Translations under genes and position numbers: made by a program
The notes under the pieces: model-generated
Told to the model about the DNA's origin: nothing
The model's input: only the letters and a program-made list of their open reading frames with translations
Database searches by the model: none
From: Cyathus striatus
Lineage: Eukaryota > Basidiomycota > Agaricomycetes > Agaricales > Nidulariaceae
Reading direction: 5' to 3'
Length of the DNA stretch: 64,000 bases
Assembly: GCA_025738555.1 (NCBI GenBank)
Contig: JAOVFP010000009.1
Coordinates: 806,001 to 870,000, forward strand
In this document: positions 56,811 through 64,000 of the stretch, in pieces
How the letters are laid out: every line of letters starts with the position of its first letter
Position numbering within the stretch: the first letter of the stretch is position 1

Positions 56811-57743
56811 AAGCTGTACCTAGACTTTATTGTCACAGTGATAACATGTTTCCCACAGTCATCACACTTGTCACACATGTGTGAAAGTGTGACATCTTGG
56901 AAAGCGTGACATCTTGGAAAAAGCGCAATATGTGTGATATGTGTGACATATCATAGCCATCACACTTGTCACACTTTTTCCAACATTGTCCAATATGTCA
57001 CATGTTACACTTTTTCCAACATTGTCCAATATGTCACATGTTACACTTTTTCCAACATTGTCCAATATGTCACATGTTACACTTTTTCCAACATTGTCCA
57101 ATATGTCACATGTTACACTTTTTCCAACATTGTCCAATATGTCACATGTCACACTTTTTCAACATTTTCCAACATGTTGGAAAATGTTAGAAAAAGTGTG
57201 GTGCCTAAGCTGTACCTAGACTCTATTGTCACATATGTGTGAAAGTGTGACATGTTGGAAAATGTTGGAAAAAGCGTGACATATGTGACAAGCGTGGGAA
57301 AAAGTGTGACATGTTGGGAAAGTGTCACATATCATAACCATCACATTTGCCACACTTTTTCAACATGTCACACTTTTTCCCGCGCTTGTCACATATGTCA
57401 CGCTATCACACATGTGTGACAAGTGAAGTGTGAAAGTGTGACATGTTGGAAAAGCGTGACATGTATGACATATCATACCCATCACATTTGTCACACTTTT
57501 GGTGTACTGTCACGTTGTGACAAATGTGACAATATGTGTCACATTTATCCCAACATGTCACACTTTTCCCAACATGTCACGCATTTTCTAACTTGTCACA
57601 CATATCACACATGTCACGCTTTTTCCAACATTTTCCAACATGTCATGATCTTTCCAAGATGTCACACTTTTACACATGTGTGACAAGTGTGATGACTGTG
57701 GGAAACATGTTATCACTGTGACAATAAAGTCTAGGTACAGCTT
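56811..57743. mobile_element. Inverted-repeat element with TGTCACA interior
   Basis: About 93 bp starting AAGCTGTACCTAGACTTTAT recur in reverse at the right end with one visible mismatch. The interior is a quilt of GTGTGACATGTTGGAAAA and its complement. A third terminus-like copy (GCCTAAGCTGTACCTAGAC) lies at about 57203, so the element may be two units fused. No coding function is likely. Confidence 0.7.
56975..57154. repeat. Five tandem 36-bp units
   Basis: TTTTTCCAACATTGTCCAAT followed by ATGTCACATGTTACAC repeats with exact 36-bp period from 56975, the last unit with a small change. Because 36 is a multiple of three, several frames on both strands stay open as 12-residue repeats; these are by-products, not proteins. 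Confidence 0.85.
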
Positions 57744-57889
57744 AGGCACTTGAGTTCAGTGGAGTTCAGGTAGAGTCCAGGTGCCAGGTCAAGGTTGAAA
57801 AGCATTTAGAAACTGAAAGTACAGTGAGACTACAGTGAGACTACTGATAGTGTAGTGAGAGTCCAGTGATAACTGTGGGAGAGTGCAAC

Positions 57890-58490
57890 ATACTGCCATT
57901 AGATCACTAGTTTTATTACCATTTTGTGTGGTTAATTCTACTAAGGAAGAATACTCTTATACATTAAAGACAAGAATTTCATGAGCTTTACATTGCATTA
58001 AATGTCTATTCAAACATTATGGCCAGATCCTCTGAGATCCACACATATGTTTCCTTGAATGTGTTTTAATTGAAATAAAAATCAAAGTATTAAGGTGCAT
58101 TAACAAGTTCTCTTAAAAAATTACATATAAATTAAAAATAGTACATAGCTTATAGATAAAAGCAGGGTATTTTATCTAGTTATTCTAGCAGTTTTACTCA
58201 AGCAATCTGTGGTATATATACCAATTGCTGTAGGCTGGACTCATTACATGAAGTTAATTAATTACATTCATACAAGCTCTGATCAGGATTGATGCATGAT
58301 GGTGGGATGATGGCAGGATAATGACGCACCACATTGTCTGACTAATACATTGTGAGGACTGCCTCATGTTGCCCTCATGCACCACCTTCCTTAGAGACGT
58401 GCGAATCCTCCCTTTCCTATGTAAGATGCACTTGTAATTTACAGTGTACATACATCATGCTTTACAGTAAACTACTGGCAATAATATATA
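57890..58490. other. AT-rich gene-free stretch at a rearrangement boundary
   Basis: Neither side of the duplicated blocks matches it. It lies between the CCAGTGAGA cluster and the truncated kinase copy, so a breakpoint is inside or at its right edge (58498). Confidence 0.4.
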
Positions 58491-58497
58491 CATTTTA

Positions 58498-59380
58498 TGG
58501 TATTGCCTGGGAGAGAATGAGAGAAATGTGAAATGAGCTGAACTTCAGGGATGAGTTGGTTGCCCATGGATTGATTTCTAAACTCCAAGGTGATGCATGC
58601 TACAGAGTAGACAGTAGATATGGCACCTGTTTCATGGTCAGCAGTGAGTACTGGTATATAGTTTTTATCATTCCTTGCAGCTAGGATCTTGTTCAATAGA
58701 CCTAGACTGCCACTTCTCCTATCCCCATCACTTGAGTAGAATTTGCACATTTCCTGAGCAAAATTGTCAACAAATTCTTCAAGTAAAGGAATGTTCACAT
58801 AGTCAAGTCCATTGACATCAATGCAACCATCAACAATATCAAGAAATTCGCCGAACCTGTCATATAGCAGAGAAATTGGAGGAATATCACTAGCTTCTTG
58901 TGGTAGATCATCCAATATCCTCTGTTCCAGATCTTGCTGTATCACCTTGTAGGTAGATGGCTTTGCAATGGATGAATGGGACATAGTGGCTATCTTTCTC
59001 TGTTTGACATGAAGCCTAATGTCGTTGTCTGAAGGAAGTCTATGGAACTTTATTTTAACTGTTGAGATAAGTTAGTTTGTGTATGATATAAGAACCAATA
59101 CAAATATATCTGGAGGACAAACCCACATCTCTTTCTCCTTCTTTAAATTGTGTACCAAAAGTCTGATGCCTGCTGCTCCTTCTAAAGAGAGTCTCATCTT
59201 CAAGAGACTAGGAAGTTCCAATGTTAGCAATTTCTTACTGTCCACCTTCTTCACCTTCATGAGCTCTATGTGCCAAGGATAGATATTGTAAGCAATCATA
59301 TTCGATTTGAGAAAGTCCTTGACATTATTGATGCTCCATTCCATGACATTGGGTGGCTGAAGCATGCAAGAGATAGCCAT
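58498..59380 (-). pseudogene. SAM/kinase gene copy, kinase half lost
   Basis: It aligns with 40440-41344 in the same orientation: MAISCMLQPP start, NNVKDFLKSNMI SAM segment, YKVIQQDLEQRILDDLPQE, EEFVDNFAQEMCKFYSS, TADHETGAIS, EFRNQSMGN, QLISHFSHSL. It then ends abruptly at 58498 and the kinase-like half is absent. The first donor GT is AT here through a C-to-T change on the plus strand (59105 region). Not functional. Confidence 0.75.
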
Positions 59381-60139
59381 CTTGATTGTCATTGACTTAT
59401 AGGAGGCGTTTGGCGAGGTGTGATAGAAAGAGTTGAAATAAATTGAAAAGCCTCGCACATTCAGTTCAGGATGAGACTTAATTGGCATTCATGCACACAG
59501 ATGACATAACAATATGAATGGCGATTGAGCTGGCTGCTGGTCTGAACCAAGTTGGTCTGCCACAATGAAAATGAGAGTCAGTGAATTCCATGATAACACT
59601 GGCAGTACATCCATAGTACTTTCATAATTATAGTACCTTCCATTTTTATTACTGTAAGAAATTAAAGGAAGAATGGCTTTCATTACTTACCTCTAGGTAT
59701 TGATTCTGGTTTTTCTGTGAGATTAGATAGTTATGCATGTGTACTTGTTGGCTGGCTCCTGAACTTACTAGAAGGTTGAAATATGCTAGCTAGACTGTGT
59801 TGATATACTGCTGGTTGCTTATTTTATCCGTTGTTTGCTAGACAGCTTTAAGTGTCACTGTAAGCTAGTGTTCACAGGGGGTAGAGAATCGATATAGGGA
59901 TGTAACATGATAAGTATGGCTGTGGTGTTGCTGGCACAGTATGGAATTGGTAGGTGTTGTACAGTCCTAAACCACAGACATAGTAGTGGATGCATCCAGT
60001 GGGTCTCAAATCTAATTAAATGTCTAAGTGCATCAAAGTTTTGGAAAGTAGGAAATTAATATGAACCTTGTTATGGAATTGGCCAATGGACTGTAAACAG
60101 ATGGACCCCAAATTGACAGTCTTTTCTTGTGAAGTAGAG

Positions 60140-60440
60140 TATCCTATGTAGAACCTAACTTGCACAGGCATTGAGGGAGGAGGTCTTCCAGGTAGGTGTA
60201 TTCATTCCTTGGGACACCCATGTACATGGGTAGCCAAGGGATGTGTTCCAAGAGTCCATATAGGAGATCCAGGAAGGTATCTGTAATCTAGTGGCCAGAC
60301 TGGGAGTACATAGGAGCCTCCTGTGGTGGATAGAGAAGCTTGGTTGTCTGCAGCCTGCATATGAAACTGAGTGGGGGACCATGTCTGACATGTGTTAATA
60401 ATGTTCCCCAAGTCATTATGATATTCCAAAAGTAATAGTT
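60140..60440 (-). pseudogene. Decayed RNase H remnant, second copy
   Basis: Direct counterpart of 41925-42110; the minus strand keeps HVHGCPKE-like and PGNE-like debris only in broken frames. Confidence 0.35.
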
Positions 60441-61540
60441 ATGCTTTGGAAGGTGCTGTCAATAGATAGGATAGTGTGGGACGATGACCATGGCAATGGG
60501 CACTTTAGAAAGACGCAGCCACGGCCCAATGAGCATTGGCTTATTAGTTACATAAGTATGCCTCTGCCTCTCTCCTCGATTCGTTTCTCTTCCCAACCAC
60601 CTTCTCACTGTCTCTACAGTCCACAGCACAGTCCTCTCACTACACCCTTTATGCACCTTCCACAAAAGATGCAAACAAATCACTAGCTATTCACCTGTCT
60701 CGGCCCTAGTGCTAGCTCCTAATCGACAAACATGCTAACTTCGTGTCCCACTCCAAACTAGTTATGGAGAAGCAACAAAGATATCCTACTGACAATTGGT
60801 GAGGTAGTAGATGCAAGGGACTTCCTCATTTTCCTTCCTTCTCCATATCCATTTTATTTGCCGGTTCCTTCATACTCTTTTCACCCTCCTTCAAATCATC
60901 TTATTATCCTGCCTTGTTTTGTTTTTCTCCCTCCCTCCCTCATGTCCTCTCTCCCCTCATGCCCATCCACTTTTTTCAACCTCTCCCCTATCATACCTAC
61001 ATCCTTCCTTCATCATTCTATTCTTTCCTCCAATGCAGCACTTTTTACTTCCCTTCTCCCCCTTCCCTTCTCTATGTTTTTTGTCACCTCACTAACCCCT
61101 CCCAACAGCAAACCACTTCAATTTTCCCCCACACTCTGACCACAAAAGGAGATACACTGTACATGCAGCCCTCCAGCTTGAAATACTGTGCAGGCAGTCA
61201 TCCTGGGAGATGTCACCCTCTTGTAGCTGGTGAATCTATATGGAAATGCACTTGCAAATGGGGTGAGTGCTTGTGTTGGGTGACAAATGGGCCTGTGGGT
61301 GTGGGGGGGGGGGCAAATATAAGTGAGTGAATTTCTTCGTGCTGTCCTCTTCTCTGCTCTTCTTTCTTATGTCCTCCTCCCTCCCCCTTTTTGCTCGTGT
61401 ACTGACGCCTTCTCTAGTACAATGACCACAACAGACTTTCCATTGTGGTTCAGGGACTTGTAGGCTTTGCATGTAAAGGGGGGCAGGGTGTCCTTCAATT
61501 TGTTCACATGTCCATGGGTGTTAGGGATATTGAATATTCA
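60441..61540 (+). pseudogene. Left part of the second 42.1-43.6 kb copy
   Basis: It follows 42150-43300 closely: the GGCCCAATGAGC block at 60523, C/T-rich leader with TTTCTTCGTGCTGTCCTCTT, and GTTCAGGGACTTGTAGGCTT. CpGs of the other copy are mostly lost. The copy is then opened by about 2.1 kb of inserted sequence and resumes near 63690. Confidence 0.5.
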
Positions 61541-61977
61541 GCTATCTGTAGAGGTCTTTACATGAATACTCGCCCTCTTTCTCTTCTTCTCTCTCTCTCT
61601 CTCTCTCTCTTTTCTATATCCACCTTGTACATCATTTCGCAGCAGTGCTGCTCAATATCACATGAAGTTTACTATATAAGCCAAGACTGATAGAAAGAAG
61701 TAGAAGTACTTGGTAGATTCTCAAGTCATCTAAACTAAAGAACAGAAGCTTCTAGATGTATTGTATGTAATACCTGAGTGTTCTAGCTACAATATTAGAT
61801 ACATGTATATAAGAAGTGTGTAGATAGCTCAAAATCAATCTCTTTTTTGCACAAATATTACTCTGTCACTTTGACAACTGTAAGAACCAGGAACTCAACT
61901 TAAGGCTTCATGCTAAGTCTTGTGGTGTTGCTAAAAAGGGTATCATAGTATAGTACTATCTACTCACTACTTCATAC
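61541..61977. other. Unassigned insert left of the Tc1-type element
   Basis: Contains a CT dinucleotide run at 61588-61610 and a promoter-like TATATAAG at 61807. It is absent from the 43-kb copy. Its composition would suit an LTR fragment, but I see no terminal TG...CA pair. Confidence 0.3.
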
Positions 61978-62014
61978 TACAGTTTGCAACACTTAAACAC
62001 CACAAATTTATTAA

Positions 62015-62700
62015 GCGAATTTTCTAGCAACCACAAATGACTTTTAGCTTCCAAAAATTGTCGGAATAGGATAGTTACAATGTAATCTACAATATTCCAC
62101 AAGCAGATTTTTGAAATTCCGATTTTTTTGATTTTTTAGCCCCAAAATTTGGCACTTAACCATAAAAAATAGTAAAAATCATGAAAAATGTATTTTTAGT
62201 ATGCTTATATCAATAGCAATATAATTCCACAAAAAAAAAGGCCTCTGAATCGCTTCACTGGGTGCTAAAAAATCGCTTTTCTAACCACCATAAGTGAATT
62301 TTCTAGCAACCACAAATGACTTTTAGCTTCTGAAAATCATCGGAATAGGATAGTTATGACACCGCGGGAAATTGCTTCTAAAAGCGCGAAGATACAAAGA
62401 AGATATGAAGAAAATATTTTAAAATCGATAATATTGAGAAGATATGTTGAAAAGATTTTGATTTCATCATATCTTCTCAATATCATCAAAGGAAATAGAA
62501 GCAAGTTCCTGTGGTGTGATGTAATCTACAATATTCCACAAGCAGATTTTCGAAATTCCGATTTTTTGATTTTTTAGCCCAAAAATTTGGCACTTGGCCA
62601 TAAAAAAATGGTAAAAATAATGATAAATGTATTTTTAGTATGCTTCCATCCAGAGCAATATGATTCTGCAAAAAAAACAGCCTCTGAATTGCTTCACTGG
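62015..62700. repeat. Direct duplication inside the Tc1-type element
   Basis: GAATTTTCTAGCAACCACAA starts at about 62018 and again at 62297. The unit runs through ATCTACAATATTCCACAAGC and TTTGGCACTT to GCCTCTGAATNGCTTCACTG. The second unit is longer because a small insert lies in it. Confidence 0.75.
62357..62519. mobile_element. Nested MITE-like insert of about 160 bp
   Basis: Ends ACACCGCGGGAAATTGCTTC and, reversed, ACACCACAGGAACTTGCTTC. It interrupts the second unit between GATAGTTATG and ATGTAATCTAC, where the first unit is continuous. ATG repeats at both junctions. Its centre is an A/T-rich hairpin built on AGAAGATATG and CATATCTTCT. Confidence 0.6.
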
Positions 62701-63215
62701 GCTGATGTTTCTCACCTTCATGCAAAATGCTCACCAGTTTGCCCTTTTGAAAGTAAAGATTGCTGCATGGCCCATCTACTTAGTCAGCAAGATGATTTTG
62801 TCAATCAGAAGTCAATGCTTGAAATATTAATCACTAATGCTGGACATATTTGTATGTTTCTGCCAAAATTTCATTGTGAATTGAACCCAATAGAAATGGT
62901 ATGTATGTTTTAATAATATTACAAATTTAAATTATTGAGCATACACTTTGACAGTACTGGGGGTGGGCAAAATATCGGTATTGTGAAGAATATAAAAGAA
63001 CCTTTCAAGATGCAAAAAAAGCAGTTGTGAAATATCTAGATGCTTGTCCTCTGGATGTTATTTGTCATTTTATAAACTGAACATGGTGATTTATGAGTGC
63101 ATATAGGTGTGGTTTAACAGGTGAAGCAGCAGAATGGGCTGTTAGACAGCATCGTCAACACTGTCAAGTCTCGAATTGTGCTATGATAGCACTTGAGGCT
63201 ATTGTATCCTAAATT
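62640..63215 (+). pseudogene. DDE transposase C-terminal part (Tc1/IS630-like)
   Basis: Reads AHLLSQQDDFVNQKSMLE, FLPKFHCELNPIEM, then after a small intron at 62898-62958 YWGWAKYRYCEEYKRTFQDA, YLDACPLDVICHFIN and LTGEAAEWAVRQHRQH. The N-P-I-E-x-x-W motif is the hallmark of the DDE_3 region of Tc1/mariner transposases and the whole matches a family common in basidiomycetes. A TGA interrupts the helix after FIN. The N-terminal DNA-binding part and first aspartates are missing. Confidence 0.7.
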
Positions 63216-63403
63216 AGGCTATGTAACATGTCAATTTTTTTGCCAAAAAATTTGGCACAGCTATTTTATCGTGGGAATTTCACAAAAACATCATTTTTGT
63301 ATGTATTTTGACCTTCTGATTCTGAATCTGTAATTAGTTTGCCATAAAAAATTCATTTTCCTACCATAATAAAATTTGTGGTGTTTAAGTGTTGCAAACT
63401 GTA

Positions 63404-63660
63404 TTACTGTATTGTCAATTACTGAATACAACTGCTATTCTAATCGGCAGTAGCTCGTGACACTCATGATTAAATTGGTTGACCTACACTTTGAGAACCC
63501 AGCTCTTTACTATTTGGTATGCTTATTCTTACTCTTTCACCTGTACATGCCTCAAGACCAAGTGATACAAGGGTATGTTTCTATTTTATCTAAGTGTACT
63601 TACATTATGTGTATTCACAGGAATACACCAACACTTGTAGTTCACAGGAACAACAATAGT
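63404..63660. other. Unassigned insert right of the Tc1-type element
   Basis: Absent from the 43-kb copy; together with 61541-61977 it probably formed one older insert that the Tc1-type element entered. No gene. Confidence 0.3.
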
Positions 63661-64000
63661 GGGGTTATAATGATGCCACTGCCGTTTTCTATGCTTGATG
63701 AAACACTCGCAGCGTACCCCAGCCTTACCATAGTGGCCCTCTTCACATCTCCTCCTCCTGGCTCTCTTCCTCTGCTCTGGCCTCTTGTCATTCCACTTCT
63801 CCAAGCTGGATTTTATTGCTTCTCCATCTAAAGCTCTGAAGGATACTGCAAAATTCTCAATTTTGATCTATGTTCCAATGTTGAACATGAAGCTAAAATA
63901 CTGGTTCAATTACTGTTCATCCATGGAGGCTACAGATGCTGTTGCGCTGTATGATTGGGAAGGGGAGGGAAAGTGGTATATTGTGCTTCTTTATCAGGTT
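63661..64000 (+). pseudogene. Right part of the divergent hydrolase copy, runs off the window
   Basis: Follows 43340-43640: CTATGCTTGANGAAA start, then CTGTTCATCCATGGAGGCTA (HGG loop) and GGAAAGTGGTATATTGTGCT up to the intron donor at the window edge. Several indels break the frame. Confidence 0.55.

Larger units (their letters stand above)
61978..63403 (+). mobile_element. Tc1/mariner-type element with perfect 30-bp TIRs
   Basis: CAGTTTGCAACACTTAAACA at 61980 begins a 30-bp terminal repeat whose exact reverse complement ends at 63401; TA flanks both ends (61978-61979, 63402-63403). The element is about 1.42 kb. Its right half encodes the C-terminal part of a DDE transposase; the left half carries a partial duplication and a nested small insert instead of the N-terminal domain, so it depends on another copy. 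Confidence 0.88.

Noticed and set aside
56975..57154. CRISPR-like array
   Set aside because: The units are contiguous with no unique spacers, and the genome is eukaryotic.
56871..57242. Proteins made of 12-residue repeats on both strands
   Set aside because: The 36-bp DNA period keeps frames open on both strands; no codon-level constraint is visible.

Overview
The window is nuclear DNA of a filamentous fungus, most likely an agaricomycete basidiomycete. The evidence is short GT-AG introns of about 45-60 bp in the recognisable genes, a Plavaka-type transposase, a DUF6532-type gene, a Ty3/gypsy chromovirus, and a SAM-plus-kinase-like protein with the HGDLR and DFDW motifs typical of that group. 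All assignments come from reading the sequence and from knowledge of the families; no search was run. It is a repeat-rich, duplicated region in which broken gene copies far outnumber intact ones.

Layout. 1-4.4 kb: a truncated alpha/beta-hydrolase copy (-), an intact four-exon secreted PEBP gene (+), a decayed second PEBP copy and a fragment of a duplicated block. 4.4-25.2 kb: a nest of mobile elements. A Plavaka transposase gene (-) and a DUF6532-type gene (+) start back to back about 400 bp apart. Element A (8-bp target duplication) cuts the Plavaka start codon away from its zinc finger. Element B of the same family cuts the DUF6532 gene. A 8.16-kb chromovirus with two 766-bp LTRs sits in an intron of the same gene. 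The chromovirus carries an antisense spliced gene whose splicing creates a Zn2Cys6-like cluster. 26.0-27.2 kb: a fold-back CACTA-like element. 27.3-31 kb: the first member of a lineage-restricted gene family and a decayed LEU5-like mitochondrial carrier. 31.5-45 kb: a MITE, hydrolase fragments, further family members and an intact 572-residue SAM/kinase-like gene. 45.9-64 kb: a second, partly inverted and CpG-depleted copy of the same gene blocks, opened up by at least six mobile elements, including a Tc1/mariner-type element with perfect 30-bp inverted repeats.

How it fits together. Segments 1-3.6 kb and 34.8-43.7 kb recur in 45.9-64 kb, so the window keeps both filled and empty insertion sites. 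The second copy has lost many CpGs to TpG/CpA. Stop codons in the broken genes are often TGA where CGA is expected. The chromovirus is still CpG-rich and has LTRs with no length difference. This points to cytosine methylation and deamination acting on older repeats, with the chromovirus as the latest arrival.
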